Source of the DNA: Bradyrhizobium yuanmingense
GTDB taxonomy: Bacteria > Pseudomonadota > Alphaproteobacteria > Rhizobiales > Xanthobacteraceae
DNA: 64,000 nucleotides
Reading direction: 5' to 3'
Assembly (NCBI RefSeq): GCF_029167105.1
Contig: NZ_JARFML010000004.1
Location: 186,001-250,000 of the forward strand
Program-made: the position numbers and the translations under genes
The notes under the pieces: model-generated
The model's database searches: none
Seen by the model: only the letters and a program-made list of their open reading frames with translations
What the model was told of the DNA's origin: nothing
Shown: piece by piece, positions 1 to 11,761 of the stretch
Layout of the letters: each line of letters starts with the position of its first letter
How positions within the stretch are numbered: position 1 is the first letter of the stretch

Positions 1-897
1 CTCGACCAGCAGCCTGCCCTTCTCGCCAGCCGGGAGCGACAGTCCGACCGGCTTGAGAAAGGTCTCTGGCGTGAAATCGAGCTTCTTCCACTGCTCCAGG
101 ATGTCGGGCGGCGTGTCCTTCACGCCGTCATAGAAGCCGGGGATGGTGATGCGGTTGTCGTCGTCGAACAGGCCACCCAGGATCTTCGTGAGCAGGCGGA
201 TCGGGTTCATCGCGGTGCCGCCGAACACGCCGGAATGCAGATCGCGATTGGCGGCGGTGATCTTGAGCTCTTCATAGAGCAGGCCGCGCAGCGAGGTCGT
301 GATCGCCGGCGTGTTGCGGTCCCACATGCTGGTGTCGCACACCAGCACGTAGTCGGCCTTGAACTCGTCCTTGTTGGCCTCGATGAAAGGCACGAAGTTC
401 TTCGAGCCGACCTCCTCCTCGCCCTCGATCAGGAAGGTGACGTCGACCGGCAGCGAGCCCGTCACCTTCTTCCAGGCGCGGCAAGCCTCGACGAACGTCA
501 TCACCTGCCCTTTGTCGTCCTCGGCGCCGCGCGCGACGATGATCTTGCGGCCGTCGGCATGATCGGTGACGACGGGCTCGAACGGCGGACGGTGCCAGAG
601 ATCGAGCGGGTCGACCGGCTGCACATCGTAATGGCCGTAGAACAGCACGTGCGGCCGCCCGCCCGCGCCGGTCTTGCCGACGACGGCGGGATGACCCGCG
701 GTCGGCCTCACCTCGGTGGCGACACCGAGGCTGGCGATGTCCCTGGCGAGATGCTCGGCGGCAGCCTTGCAATCATCGGCGAAGGCGGGATCGGCCGAGA
801 TCGACTTGATCCGCAGCAACGAGAACAGGCGCTCCAGGCTGTTATCGAAATCCTTGTCGATGTGGTCGAGCACGGATTGGAGCTGCGCGTTGGCCAT
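1..897 (-). CDS. M20-family dipeptidase, C-terminus beyond window
   Basis: This is the N-terminal 299 residues of an M20 metallopeptidase; the rest lies beyond the left edge. The frame opens at an ATG (897) and stays open to base 1. The protein shows the M20 metal-site pattern: a YGHYDVQP stretch (first zinc ligands His and Asp), then GAEDDKGQ, then IEGEEEVGS with the catalytic Glu pair. These motifs match the dipeptidase / CNDP-like branch, which hydrolyses dipeptides or acyl-amino acids in the cytoplasm. No signal peptide is seen. The GT87-type gene follows 6 bp upstream of its start on the same strand, so the two may share a transcript. The exact substrate cannot be read from the sequence. 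Confidence 0.85.
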   Translation of the reverse strand, partial: MANAQLQSVLDHIDKDFDNSLERLFSLLRIKSISADPAFADDCKAAAEHLARDIASLGVATEVRPTAGHPAVVGKTGAGGRPHVLFYGHYDVQPVDPLDLWHRPPFEPVVTDHADGRKIIVARGAEDDKGQVMTFVEACRAWKKVTGSLPVDVTFLIEGEEEVGSKNFVPFIEANKDEFKADYVLVCDTSMWDRNTPAITTSLRGLLYEELKITAANRDLHSGVFGGTAMNPIRLLTKILGGLFDDDNRITIPGFYDGVKDTPPDILEQWKKLDFTPETFLKPVGLSLPAGEKGRLLVE

Positions 898-902
898 GAT
901 TG

Positions 903-2249
903 CTATCCTGATTGTTGAGGCTCAAGAGGTCCGGGTTTTAGCGCCGGTGTGGCCTCGGGGCTAGCCGCAAGCGGCGGATGCCGGATGTGCCAGGCGAGAC
1001 ACCCTGCGAGGATGGCGGTCGCAGCGAGGTTGTTGCCCCAAGCCTGGAAGGCGAGCGGAAACCACGGCAGCGACAGCAGCATGAGGAAGCCGGCCGCACC
1101 CAGGGCGAGCCAGGTTCCCAGGCGCACATGCGCTCGCTCGTCGAAGGCGGCCCGATGCATCAACACCGTCACCGGGAAGTACAGCCACATGAAATAGTAT
1201 TGGCGGGCCAGAGGCGAGGCGACCGTCATGAGGCAGAACAAGATGCCGAGCTCCTCGGCATCCGAGCGCGCCGTCCGCCGCGCTTGCCGCGGCATGACCG
1301 CAACGAAGCCGAGCCCGAGCAGCGCCGACAGCGCAAGCACGATCCAGTTCGCCGTCCTGTAGTCGACCTCGATCAGATTCATGGTGCGCGGCGGCTTGCT
1401 GGGATCGTCCTGATTGTAGTTGATCGGCCGGACCAGGCGATGCGTGACGGCAATGAGGGACTGGTTGACCCACGACCAGTTCTGCTCGTCACGCTGGCCA
1501 AAGCCCTTTTCCGAGCTGGCCCCGACCATGCCCTGGTACCAGGTCGCCAGCTCGGCCGCGTTGCGCTCGAAGCCGCGGATCGGTGCCGGCACGACGTAGA
1601 GAAGAATGCCGGTGAAGACGATCGCGCTGACCAGGGCCGCCCATTTGCGCCGCCAGGCCAGATAGGGCAGCACGGCGATCGGGAACACCTTGATGGCGGC
1701 GGCGAGCGCGAACATGAAGCCTGCCAGCCACGATCGCTGATGCCGCAAGCTCCAGAAGCCGTAGAGCATCATCGCCAGAAGGAGGAGGTTCGGCTGGCCG
1801 AGGTCGAACATGTCGAACACGAAGGCCACGGTGACGACGACCGGCAGCGCCTCGAGCCAACGACCCGGCGCGCGGTCCGAGCCGGTCATGACCTGGGAGA
1901 ACGCCGCGGTGTACCACCACGCCACGGCGTTCAAGATCGACAGGACGACATAGAGCGGGATCTTGCCGAACCAACTCGGGATCGCCAGCAGGATTGCCGG
2001 CAGCGGTGGATAGATGAAATCGAAATGCTCGACGGCCGTGGCAGGATACAGCGGCCCACCCTCCAGGACCTGCTGTCCGGCCCAGTACCAGAGCGAGTAG
2101 TCCTTGGTCTTGCCGCGGCCGAAAATCTCGGGGACGAGCACCTCGGCGGTCAGGAGGACGCAGCAGAGCAGAAAAAGCAGATCCAGCGGCGCACCCAGCG
2201 ACGGGCGTCTGGGTGCGTCAGGCTTGGCTAACGGTGCGGGCGGGGTCAC
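903..2249 (-). CDS. GT87 / DUF2029-type polytopic membrane glycosyltransferase
   Basis: This is a polytopic inner-membrane protein of about 448 residues with around ten hydrophobic segments spread over its length. The early DYSLWYWAGQQVLEGGPLYP stretch and the following FIYPPLPAIL are typical of the DUF2029/GT87 family, which uses polyprenyl-phosphate-linked mannose as donor. A later LGQPNLLLLA and AAIKVFP pattern fits the same family. The frame is open from a GTG at 2315, but the first 22 residues of that version look non-conserved. A GTG at 2249 has an AGGA about 8 nt upstream and is preferred. It lies just upstream of the M20 peptidase gene. The acceptor is unknown; family assignment is by pattern only. 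Confidence 0.75.
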   Translation of the reverse strand: MTPPAPLAKPDAPRRPSLGAPLDLLFLLCCVLLTAEVLVPEIFGRGKTKDYSLWYWAGQQVLEGGPLYPATAVEHFDFIYPPLPAILLAIPSWFGKIPLYVVLSILNAVAWWYTAAFSQVMTGSDRAPGRWLEALPVVVTVAFVFDMFDLGQPNLLLLAMMLYGFWSLRHQRSWLAGFMFALAAAIKVFPIAVLPYLAWRRKWAALVSAIVFTGILLYVVPAPIRGFERNAAELATWYQGMVGASSEKGFGQRDEQNWSWVNQSLIAVTHRLVRPINYNQDDPSKPPRTMNLIEVDYRTANWIVLALSALLGLGFVAVMPRQARRTARSDAEELGILFCLMTVASPLARQYYFMWLYFPVTVLMHRAAFDERAHVRLGTWLALGAAGFLMLLSLPWFPLAFQAWGNNLAATAILAGCLAWHIRHPPLAASPEATPALKPGPLEPQQSG

Positions 2250-2418
2250 GGTGTGGTCCTGAGCGGCGACGACACAGGACCTAGCAGACCGGCGAAGGCT
2301 TGCAGAGCCCTTCACCTGAATTTGTGCGCCGTGGTAGCTCGGACGAGCAGATATCAGGGACAGTCAACGTTCTAGAGCTTCACCGGATACGACGACTGCC
2401 TCAAACCGGGCGCTCTGC

Positions 2419-4041
2419 CTAACGCCGTAGCAATCCGCCGAGCGCGCCGCGGACCAGCGTACGGCCGATCGAGCCGCCGAGCTGGCCGCCGAGCGACTTG
2501 CCGATATTGGCGGCCATTCCGCCGATCACCTGGTTGGTGACCGATCGCGTCACGTCGCGGGCAATGACCTGGCCGGTCGACAGACGACCTCGCTTGACGT
2601 TGGTGCCGAAGATGGTGCCGACGATCGAGCCGATCTGGCCGAGAACGCCGCCGCCGCCTTCGCCCACCGGGACGTCGGCCGTCGCCGCCGTGCCGGCGAT
2701 GCGCTGCTGGATCATCTCGTAGGCGGACTCGGCATCGACCGCCGTGTCGTATTTGCCCTTCACGGGGCTCGCCGCCATGATCGCCTTGCGCTCCTCCGGC
2801 GTGATCACTCCGATGCGGGCCGACGGCGGCCGGATCATCACCCGCTCCACCATCGAAGGCGTGCCGTTGCCCTCGAGGAAGGACACCATCGCCTCGCCTT
2901 TGCCGAGCTCCGTGATCACCTTGGCGGTGTCGAGCTTCGGGTTGGGCCGGAAGGTCTGCGCCGCAGCGGCGACCGCCTTCTGGTCGCGCGGGGTGAAGGC
3001 ACGCAATGCGTGCTGCACGCGGTTGCCCAATTGTCCGAGCACGCGGTCGGGCACGTCGACCGGGTTTTGCGTCACGAAGTAGACGCCGACGCCCTTGGAG
3101 CGGATCAGGCGGACCACCTGCTCGATCTTGTCCAGCAGCGCCTTGGGCGCGTCGTTGAACAATAGATGCGCCTCGTCGAAGAAGAACACGAGCTTCGGCT
3201 TGGGCAGATCGCCGGCTTCGGGCAGTTCCTCGAACAGCTCCGACAACATCCAGAGCAGGAACGTCGCGTACAGCCTGGGGCTCTGGAGCAGCTTGTCGGC
3301 GACCAGGATGTTGACCATGCCGCGACCGTCGCGGTCGGTCTTCATGAAGTCCTTCAGCGCCAGCGCCGGCTCGCCGAAGAATGTGGTGGCGCCCTGGTTC
3401 TCCAGCACCAGCAGCTGCCGCTGGATAGTGCCGACCGTTGCTTTGGTGACGTTGCCGAACCCCTGAGCAGCCTTGCGGATGACGGCGAGCGGATCCTCCT
3501 GCACGTCCGCAGACTTCTTTCCGCTCTCGGGCACGATGGCGTCGAGCAACGCCCGCAAGTCCTTCATGTCGATCAAGGTCAGGCCGTTGTCGTCGGCGAC
3601 GCGGAAGGCGACGTTGAGCACGCCTTCCTGCACGTCGTTCAGATCGAGCATGCGCGCGAGCAGCAGCGGCCCCATTTCAGTGACGGTCGCCCGCACCGGG
3701 TGGCCCTGCTCGCCGAACACGTCCCAGAACACCGTCGAGAACTGATCGGGCTGGAATGTCAGCCCCATTTCGGTGGCGCGCTTGACGATGAAATCCTTCG
3801 GCTCGCCGATCTGGCTGATGCCGGAGAGGTCGCCCTTGATGTCGGCCGCGAAGACCGGAACACCGGCGCGCGCAAATCCTTCCGCCATCACTTGCAGCGA
3901 CACGGTCTTGCCGGTTCCGGTTGCACCCGTGACGAGGCCGTGGCGATTGGCCAGCGCAAGCGTCAGCCAAGCCTGCTCGTCTCCCTTGCCGACGAAGATC
4001 TTGGCGTCGGTATCGCCGAGCTTGCTGTCCTGTGCGGTCAT
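2419..4041 (-). CDS. HerA-like ATPase, DUF853 (YjgR) family
   Basis: This 540-residue cytoplasmic P-loop ATPase belongs to the DUF853/YjgR branch of the HerA-FtsK superfamily. Walker A is GATGTGKT at about residues 39-46, followed by [13 protein letters not shown], a family signature. Walker B is [12 protein letters not shown] at about residue 290, and VYFVTQNP follows as sensor-like motif. The C-terminal 90 residues are Gly-rich ([15 protein letters not shown]), usual for this family. The cellular role of YjgR proteins is not settled; they are annotated as helicase-like. No nurA or defence gene is nearby, so a HerA-NurA defence role is not supported. It is transcribed away from the small gene at 4392. 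Confidence 0.88.
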   Translation of the reverse strand: MTAQDSKLGDTDAKIFVGKGDEQAWLTLALANRHGLVTGATGTGKTVSLQVMAEGFARAGVPVFAADIKGDLSGISQIGEPKDFIVKRATEMGLTFQPDQFSTVFWDVFGEQGHPVRATVTEMGPLLLARMLDLNDVQEGVLNVAFRVADDNGLTLIDMKDLRALLDAIVPESGKKSADVQEDPLAVIRKAAQGFGNVTKATVGTIQRQLLVLENQGATTFFGEPALALKDFMKTDRDGRGMVNILVADKLLQSPRLYATFLLWMLSELFEELPEAGDLPKPKLVFFFDEAHLLFNDAPKALLDKIEQVVRLIRSKGVGVYFVTQNPVDVPDRVLGQLGNRVQHALRAFTPRDQKAVAAAAQTFRPNPKLDTAKVITELGKGEAMVSFLEGNGTPSMVERVMIRPPSARIGVITPEERKAIMAASPVKGKYDTAVDAESAYEMIQQRIAGTAATADVPVGEGGGGVLGQIGSIVGTIFGTNVKRGRLSTGQVIARDVTRSVTNQVIGGMAANIGKSLGGQLGGSIGRTLVRGALGGLLRR

Positions 4042-4391
4042 TATTCTCTCTGATCTCTTGCCGAGTTTCGCGTCTCGAAACCCGAATGCACCAATTCCGT
4101 AGTTTAACGCATCTCGTGCGCCGATTAAATCGGTTCAGCGGCTCCCGCGCATGCGACATTGTCGGACACGGACGGACGCGATCAGCCCAAAGTAGCATCG
4201 AGGCGTTTCGCATAGCGGCAATTTTTCGCCGATTCGTTCTAGGCTCTTGCACGGCGGCAACACTCTTCGCGCGTTCGAGGATGAATCGCGACGGGACCTG
4301 CGTTCATCGCTTGTATTTCACATCACACCGGCTCAAGATCATTTTCGAAAGCAATATTCCGGCATGCAAACCGGCTGAGGGGCGGGGTCTT
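4042..4391. other. 350-bp intergenic region
   Basis: This gap lies between the divergent HerA-like ATPase gene and the small gene at 4392, so it should hold promoters for both. It is less GC-rich than its surroundings. I could not assign a -35/-10 pair, an operator or an RNA gene with confidence, and see no credible small coding frame. Confidence 0.5.
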
Positions 4392-4757
4392 ATGGACGAG
4401 CTGATCGGACGGCTGGCGACAAACGCCAGCATAGATGGTGCTGTCGCTGAAAAGACCGTCGGCATTATCCTGGCCTTCCTTCGCAACGAGGGCCCTTCCG
4501 ACAGTGTGCAGGCCCTGATCGACCAGATCCCCGGAGCGGAAGCTGCGATCGAAGCGTCCAGGAGCGGTGGCGGCCTGTCGCGGCTGATGGGCGGCGGCTT
4601 GATGGCCGTCGGCACCCGCCTGATGGGCCTGGGGCTCGGCATGTCCGAGATTCAGAACGTCGCCCGTGAACTTTTCCGCTACGGGCGAGACAAAATCGGA
4701 GCGGATCAGATGGGCAAGATCATCGCGGGGACGCCGGGCCTCAGCCAGTTCGCCTGA
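4392..4757 (+). CDS. Small conserved hypothetical protein, Gly/Ala-rich
   Basis: This is a 121-residue protein with no signal peptide. The first half is helical and acidic (AEKTVGIILAFLRNEGPSD, then a LIDQIPGAEAAI stretch). A Gly/Met-rich segment follows (RLMGGGLMAVGTRLMGLGLG). The pattern 'short helix, LIDQIPGAEA, Gly-rich stretch' resembles the DUF2267/DUF2780 type of small bacterial proteins, but I do not make a firm family call. The start is the ATG at 4392, preceded by a GAGGGGCGG run at suitable spacing; longer upstream frames look non-coding. It lies 24 bp ahead of the DUF4332 gene on the same strand, so they are probably co-transcribed. Function unknown. Confidence 0.6.
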   Translation: MDELIGRLATNASIDGAVAEKTVGIILAFLRNEGPSDSVQALIDQIPGAEAAIEASRSGGGLSRLMGGGLMAVGTRLMGLGLGMSEIQNVARELFRYGRDKIGADQMGKIIAGTPGLSQFA

Positions 4758-4781
4758 GCGACGCTTTTCATATCGAGTATC

Positions 4782-5189
4782 ATGACATATCCGATCTCCG
4801 AGATTGAGGGCCTGCCGGCCTTTGCCGCCAACAAGTTGAAGGCGCAAGGAATCCGCACCACCGACGCGCTGCTCGAGGCGGCGTCCACCGTGAAGGGCCG
4901 CAAGGCGCTTTCGGCCAAGACCGGCATCAGCGAGCAGCAATTGCTGGAATGGGCCAACGTCTCCGACTACATGCGCATCCCCGGCATGGGCAGGGCCAAG
5001 GTCGGGCTCGTCCGCGCCGCCGGCGTCACCACCGTGCGCGAGCTCGCCTATCGAAATCCGGCGAGGTTGGCGCAGAGCATGCGCGAGGCCAACGAGAAGA
5101 AGAAGCTGGTCCGCGTCCTGCCTTCCGAGAAGTCGGTCGGCGACATCATCGCCAAGGCCAAGAAGCTGCCTCCGAAGATTACGTATTGA
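4782..5189 (+). CDS. DUF4332 domain protein with helix-hairpin-helix motifs
   Basis: This 135-residue protein fits the DUF4332 family. It contains two helix-hairpin-helix-like stretches: IEGLPAFAANKLKAQGI near the N-terminus and MRIPGMGRAKVGLVRAAGV around residues 65-85. In other proteins such repeats bind DNA without sequence specificity or mediate subunit contacts. A Lys-rich tail follows. No catalytic motif is visible. Its close spacing to the upstream small gene suggests one transcript. The family pattern is clear but the biochemical role is not known. Confidence 0.75.
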   Translation: MTYPISEIEGLPAFAANKLKAQGIRTTDALLEAASTVKGRKALSAKTGISEQQLLEWANVSDYMRIPGMGRAKVGLVRAAGVTTVRELAYRNPARLAQSMREANEKKKLVRVLPSEKSVGDIIAKAKKLPPKITY

Positions 5190-5233
5190 TCGGGAGATTG
5201 GGCTGGCCCGATGGGGCACCGCTACTCCCAAAT

Positions 5234-5263
5234 CGTCATTGCGAGCGCAGCGAAGCAATGACG
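5234..5263. repeat. Short palindromic intergenic repeat (CGTCATTGC family)
   Basis: Perfect 9-bp arms, CGTCATTGC (5234-5242) and GCAATGACG (5255-5263), surround a 12-bp loop. Related CGTCATTGCGAG cores recur near 38291 and 39419, so this is a dispersed element rather than a unique operator. It sits between the DUF4332 gene and folP. Confidence 0.7.
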
Positions 5264-5375
5264 GAGGGTGGACAAGAACATCGCATCCTCTCGGCCGTCT
5301 GCGCACATCGGAATGGCCGCGAATGGCCCCAATCCCGTCTTGACTCCCCCTGCCCGACAGCGCAATGCCACGCGC

Positions 5376-6236
5376 ATGAACGCCTCGCCCTTCCCTTCCG
5401 TCCCGCCGGCCGGCTCGGCCGGGATCGACGTGCTGCGGACGCTCGCGGGCCGGCCGCTTCCTGCGGTGATGGGGGTGCTCAACATCACCCCGGATTCCTT
5501 CTCCGACGGCGGCGAATTCATCGCGCCGGCGCGAGCGCTGGAGCGGGCGCGGGCGATGATCGCCGCCGGCGTCGACATCATCGATATCGGCGCCGAATCC
5601 ACCCGGCCCTATAAGGGCGCCCGGCCGGTCACGGCGGCGGAAGAACTCGCGCGGCTGAAGCCGGTGCTCTCGGACGTCGTGGCGCTCGGTGTGCCCGTCT
5701 CGATCGACAGCATGAAGGCGGAGGTGGTGGCCTTCGCGCTCGACCAGGGCGCGGCGATCGCCAACGACGTCTGGGGCCTGCAACGCGACCCCGCCATGGC
5801 GCCGTTGATCGCCGCCAGGGGCGTGCCCGTCATCGTCATGCACAATCGCGACAGCGTCGATCCCGCCATCGACATCGTCGCGGACATCAAGACATTCTTC
5901 CTGCGCTCGCTGGATCTTGCTGCAAAAGCCGGCATTGCGCGCGACAAGATCGTGCTCGATCCCGGGATCGGCTTCGGCAAGTCCGCCGAGCAGAGCATGA
6001 CCGCGCTGGCGCGCTTGCGCGAGCTCGACATGTTCGGCCTGCCGATCCTGGTCGGCGCTTCGCGCAAACGCTTCATCGCCTCGGTGTCGCCGTCGGAGCC
6101 GTCGGAGCGGCTCGCCGGCTCGATTGCGGCGCATCTGATCGCCGCGCAACGCGGCGCCAAGATCATCCGAACCCATGACGTCGCCGAAACCCTGCAGGCC
6201 CTGCGGGTGGCGCAGGCCATCGAGAGCAAGCCATGA
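5376..6236 (+). CDS. folP: Dihydropteroate synthase
   Basis: FolP condenses 7,8-dihydropterin pyrophosphate with p-aminobenzoate in folate synthesis and is the target of sulfonamides. The diagnostic VMGVLNITPDSFSDGG loop lies near residue 30, followed by DIIDIGAESTRP, VSIDSMKAEV, ANDVWG, VIVMHNR and the late DPGIGFGKS and VGASRKRFI motifs, all in family order. The ATG at 5376 is preferred over an in-frame ATG at 5268, which would add 36 poorly conserved residues overlapping a palindromic repeat. The protein is then 286 residues, normal for the family. Its stop overlaps the folB start by 4 bp (ATGA), giving a folP-folB-folK operon. Confidence 0.96.
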   Translation: MNASPFPSVPPAGSAGIDVLRTLAGRPLPAVMGVLNITPDSFSDGGEFIAPARALERARAMIAAGVDIIDIGAESTRPYKGARPVTAAEELARLKPVLSDVVALGVPVSIDSMKAEVVAFALDQGAAIANDVWGLQRDPAMAPLIAARGVPVIVMHNRDSVDPAIDIVADIKTFFLRSLDLAAKAGIARDKIVLDPGIGFGKSAEQSMTALARLRELDMFGLPILVGASRKRFIASVSPSEPSERLAGSIAAHLIAAQRGAKIIRTHDVAETLQALRVAQAIESKP

Positions 6237-6601
6237 CCGATACGATCTTCGTCACCGGCCTGTCGATCCATGCCCGCCACGGCGTGATGGACCACGAAAC
6301 CGAGGTCGGCCAGCGTTTCGTCATCGATCTCGAGCTCTATACCGACCTGTCGGAGCCTGCGCGCAGCGACCGGCTCGCGGACACAGTGTCCTACGCCGAT
6401 GTCGTGGCGACGACGACGGCTGCGTTCAAGAACACCAATTACAAGCTCCTGGAGCGCGCGGCCGGCGCGGTGGCCGATGCCATCCTGTCGCACTTCCCGC
6501 GTATCCGCGCCGTGAAGGTCACGGTGCACAAGCCGCACGCGCCGATCGCCGCGATCTTCGACGATGTCGGCATCGTGCTGACGCGCTCGCGGCATCCCTA
6601 G
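6233..6601 (+). CDS. folB: Dihydroneopterin aldolase
   Basis: FolB converts 7,8-dihydroneopterin to 6-hydroxymethyl-7,8-dihydropterin and glycolaldehyde. The 122-residue length is typical of the homo-octameric enzyme. Family features visible are the N-terminal GLSIHARHGVMDHE stretch with the catalytic Glu, the SYADVV segment, and the VTVHKPHAPI motif with the conserved Lys near the C-terminus. The start overlaps the folP stop by 4 bp, and the folK start follows its stop by 1 bp. Translational coupling across the operon is likely. Confidence 0.95.
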   Translation: MTDTIFVTGLSIHARHGVMDHETEVGQRFVIDLELYTDLSEPARSDRLADTVSYADVVATTTAAFKNTNYKLLERAAGAVADAILSHFPRIRAVKVTVHKPHAPIAAIFDDVGIVLTRSRHP

Positions 6602-6602
6602 C

Positions 6603-7094
6603 ATGGCGAGCGTGTTGATCGCACTCGGCGGCAATGTCGGCGATGTCCGCGCGACGTTCAAGAAGGCGATCGCGCATGTCTGCGGCATGGCACAGGCGGC
6701 GCTGATCGCGCGCTCGTCCGACTATGCGACCCCGCCCTGGGGCGACGAGGACCAGGAACCCTTCATCAATGCCTGTATCGAGATCGAGACCAGCCTCGAT
6801 CCGCATGCGCTATTGTTCGTGCTGCAGAAAGTCGAGCAGAAATTCGGCCGCACGCGAACCAAGGAGCGGCGCTGGGGCCCGCGCACGCTCGATCTCGACA
6901 TGATCGCCTATGACGATGTCTCCTTGCAAAAGCCCGACCTGACGCTGCCGCACCCGCGCCTGTTCGCGCGCGCCTTCGTGCTGGTGCCGCTGGCCGAAAT
7001 CGCACCCGACCGCGTGATCTCGGGCATTCGTGTGCGTGATGGGCTCGCCAGCGTCTCGGCGCAAGGCATTGAGCGGCTTCCGGATACCGGTTAA
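6603..7094 (+). CDS. folK: 2-amino-4-hydroxy-6-hydroxymethyldihydropteridine pyrophosphokinase
   Basis: FolK transfers pyrophosphate from ATP to 6-hydroxymethyl-7,8-dihydropterin, making the FolP substrate. The 163-residue protein begins with the family hallmark ALGGNVGD and contains the active-site block FGRTRTKERRWGPRTLDLDM with the catalytic Arg residues and the metal-binding DLD. LPHPRLFARAFVLVPLAEIAP follows as in other HPPKs. It lies directly downstream of folB. The three folate genes end 81 bp before mutA, so mutA may have its own start of transcription. Confidence 0.96.
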   Translation: MASVLIALGGNVGDVRATFKKAIAHVCGMAQAALIARSSDYATPPWGDEDQEPFINACIEIETSLDPHALLFVLQKVEQKFGRTRTKERRWGPRTLDLDMIAYDDVSLQKPDLTLPHPRLFARAFVLVPLAEIAPDRVISGIRVRDGLASVSAQGIERLPDTG

Positions 7095-7175
7095 CCAAAA
7101 ACAACCGTTTGCAGGAACGGTCCGCCATGGCAATTTCGCCTGCGAATAACAAGACGTTCGGGAGCCCCGCGCCGC

Positions 7176-9047
7176 ATGACCTCCGTGACTGACGACCTGC
7201 CGCTGGCGGCGGATTTTCCCAAGGCCACGCCTGAGGACTGGCGCAAGCTGGTCGACGGCGTGCTGAAGGGCGCGCCGTTCGAAAAGCTGGTCGGCAAGAC
7301 CTATGACGGCATCAAGATCGAACCGCTCTATCCGCGCGCGAAAGGCGTTGCGCCGCTGATGGGCCGGCCGCCGGCCGCGCCGTGGCAGGTCGTGCAAAGG
7401 ATCGACCATCCCGATGCGGCGCTCGCCAATGCGCAGGCGCTGCAGGATCTGGAGAACGGCGCGACCGGGCTTGCGCTGGTGTTCGCCGGCGCCAATGGCG
7501 CGCGCGGTTTCGGCCTGGAACCGTCGGCCGAGGCGGTGGCAAAGATCCTGAAAGACATCCACCTCGACGCCGGCATCGGCGTCGAGCTCGAGGTCGGACC
7601 GCAATCGCGGATGGCCGCGATCCATGTCGCGGAATATGTGAAGAGCAACGGCCTCGATCCCGGCGCCTGCAACATCCGCTTCGGGCTCGATCCGCTCGCG
7701 GCGGGCGCGGTGTGGGGCCACAGCCCCTATACGTGGGATGAGATCGCCCCCGCCGTCACCGACGCGACCAAGGGCCTCGCCGGGCTCGGCTTCAAGGGGC
7801 CGTTCGCCTCCGCCGATGGCCGCGTGGTCCATGATGCAGGCGGCTCGGAGGTGCAGGAGCTCGCTTTCGTGCTCGCCTGCGGCGTCGCTTACCTGCGCGC
7901 GATCGAAGGCGCGGGCATTCCGCTGGAAGCCGCGCAGGACATGGTCTATGCGCGGCTCGCCGCCGATGCCGACCAATTCCTGACCATGGCCAAGTTCCGC
8001 GCCCTGCGGCTGCTATGGGCGCGCATCGAGACCGCTTGCGGGCTGACGCCGAAACCGCTGTTCATCGCGGCCGATACCGCCTGGCGCATGCTGACGCAAC
8101 GCGACCCTTACGTGAACATGCTGCGCGCCACCATGGCGGCATTCGCCGCGGGACTGGCCGGTGCCAACGCCATCACCGTGCTGCCGCATACGCTGGCGCT
8201 CGGCCTGCCCGATCCGTTCGCGCGGCGCGTGGCGCGCAACACGCAGCTTCTGCTGCTGGAAGAAAGCAACCTCGCCAAGGTCAGCGATCCCGCGGCAGGC
8301 AGCGGCGGCATCGAGACGCTGACGGCGCAGCTGTGCGAAGCGGCCTGGGCGCTGTTCCAGGAGAGCGAGAAAGCCGGCGGTGCGTTCGCCGCGCTTCAGC
8401 AAAGTGTGTTCCAGAGCAAGATCGCTGCCACGCGCAAGGCGCACGAGGCCAATATCGCAAAGCGCCGCGACGTGCTGACTGGCGCCAGCGAGTTTCCGAA
8501 TCTTCACGAGAGCGAAGCCAGTGTCCTGAAGGCAACGCCGATCGCGCTTCCGCCCTACGGCGAACAGAAATACAAATTCGCGGCGCTGCCGCCGATCCGA
8601 CTGGCGGAACCGTTCGAGGCGCTGCGCGACAAGTCCGATGCAATGTTGAAGGCGCGGGGCGCACGACCAAAGCTGTTCCTGGCCAATCTCGGCACGCCCG
8701 CCGATTTCACGGCGCGCGCGACGTTCGCAAAGAGCTTCTTCGAGGCTGGCGGCATTGAGGCCACGGGCAGCGAGGGCTTTGCCGGTCCGGCCAAGCTGGC
8801 CGCGGCCTTCAAGGCCTCCGGCGCCGAGTTGGCCTGTCTGTGTTCCAGCGACAAGGTCTATGCGGAACACGCCGAAGCCGCGGCAAAGGCCCTGCAATCG
8901 GCCGGCGCGCGACATATCTATCTGGCAGGCCGCCCGGCTGAGGCCGAGGCGGTGCTGCGGGCCGCAGGCGTCACGGGCTTTGTCTTCGCCGGAGGCGACG
9001 CGCTTGCGACACTGCAGGACGCCTACCGACGGATGGAACAGCGATGA
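7176..9047 (+). CDS. mutA: Methylmalonyl-CoA mutase, small (beta) subunit
   Basis: This 623-residue protein is the non-catalytic partner of the adenosylcobalamin-dependent mutase that interconverts methylmalonyl-CoA and succinyl-CoA. The N-terminal two thirds align by pattern with the TIM-barrel domain of MutB (LPHTLALGLPDPFARRVARNTQ, EESNLAKVSDPAAGSGGIE). The C-terminal domain keeps the flavodoxin-like fold pattern but has LGTPADFTAR where MutB has the B12-binding DxHxxG motif. That loss is expected for the small subunit. Its stop overlaps the start of the GFA-family gene by 4 bp. The mutase serves propionate, odd-chain and branched-chain catabolism. Confidence 0.93.
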   Translation: MTSVTDDLPLAADFPKATPEDWRKLVDGVLKGAPFEKLVGKTYDGIKIEPLYPRAKGVAPLMGRPPAAPWQVVQRIDHPDAALANAQALQDLENGATGLALVFAGANGARGFGLEPSAEAVAKILKDIHLDAGIGVELEVGPQSRMAAIHVAEYVKSNGLDPGACNIRFGLDPLAAGAVWGHSPYTWDEIAPAVTDATKGLAGLGFKGPFASADGRVVHDAGGSEVQELAFVLACGVAYLRAIEGAGIPLEAAQDMVYARLAADADQFLTMAKFRALRLLWARIETACGLTPKPLFIAADTAWRMLTQRDPYVNMLRATMAAFAAGLAGANAITVLPHTLALGLPDPFARRVARNTQLLLLEESNLAKVSDPAAGSGGIETLTAQLCEAAWALFQESEKAGGAFAALQQSVFQSKIAATRKAHEANIAKRRDVLTGASEFPNLHESEASVLKATPIALPPYGEQKYKFAALPPIRLAEPFEALRDKSDAMLKARGARPKLFLANLGTPADFTARATFAKSFFEAGGIEATGSEGFAGPAKLAAAFKASGAELACLCSSDKVYAEHAEAAAKALQSAGARHIYLAGRPAEAEAVLRAAGVTGFVFAGGDALATLQDAYRRMEQR

Positions 9048-9508
9048 CCGACACCAGCAAACCCGTTCTCACCGGCGGCTGCCAATGCGGCGCCGTGCGA
9101 TTTGCGGTCATGACGGCGCCGACCAGGATTTCGATCTGCCACTGCCGGATGTGCCAGAAGGCGAGCGGCGCGCCGTTCGCCTCTTTGGCCGACATCAACA
9201 AGACCGATTTCGCCTGGACCAAGGGCAAGCCGTCGTTCTTCCGCTCCTCCTCGATCGCCGATCGCGGCTATTGCGCCGCCTGCGGCACGCCGCTGAGCTT
9301 CGGCCGCATCGACGGCGACCGGATCGAGATCATGACCGGCACCTTCGATCGCCCCGACCGGGTGGTGCCGACGCGGCAGTTCGGCATCGAATCCCGCCTC
9401 GGCTGGGTCGTCGGCATCGCCAATTTGCCGAGCCAGACCACGCAGCAGAATTACGGACCGGAGAAGATGGCGACGATCGTCAGCCATCAGCATCCGGATC
9501 ATGATTGA
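9044..9508 (+). CDS. GFA / Mss4-like zinc-binding protein
   Basis: This 154-residue protein belongs to the GFA family (glutathione-dependent formaldehyde-activating enzyme-like, Mss4 fold). Zinc ligands are visible as CQCG near residue 13, CHCRMCQ near residue 33 and CAACG near residue 78. Such proteins are small and cytoplasmic, and very few have a proven reaction. It begins inside the end of mutA (ATGA overlap), and mutB begins 23 bp after its stop. It is therefore embedded in the mutase operon, an arrangement that is not usual for mutA-mutB. Any functional link to the mutase is inference from position alone. Confidence 0.85.
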   Translation: MTDTSKPVLTGGCQCGAVRFAVMTAPTRISICHCRMCQKASGAPFASLADINKTDFAWTKGKPSFFRSSSIADRGYCAACGTPLSFGRIDGDRIEIMTGTFDRPDRVVPTRQFGIESRLGWVVGIANLPSQTTQQNYGPEKMATIVSHQHPDHD

Positions 9509-9531
9509 GCGCTTATGAAATGGTTGAAGAC

Positions 9532-11688
<2,157 letters not shown>

Positions 11689-11761
11689 CTTCGCCGTCGA
11701 ACTTCCGACAAGAAGGCTCTGCGTGACGTTTCTTGCGCCGATTTGGCTCGGCGCTCGTTCG

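Noticed and set aside
2419..4041. HerA-type ATPase as part of a defence system
   Set aside because: The protein belongs to the DUF853/YjgR branch, and no nurA, sir2 or nuclease gene is nearby.
4323..6176. A 617-codon open frame on the minus strand
   Set aside because: It runs antisense to folP and the DUF4332 gene; its Arg/His/Asp-rich translation matches no family. It is a by-product of high GC.
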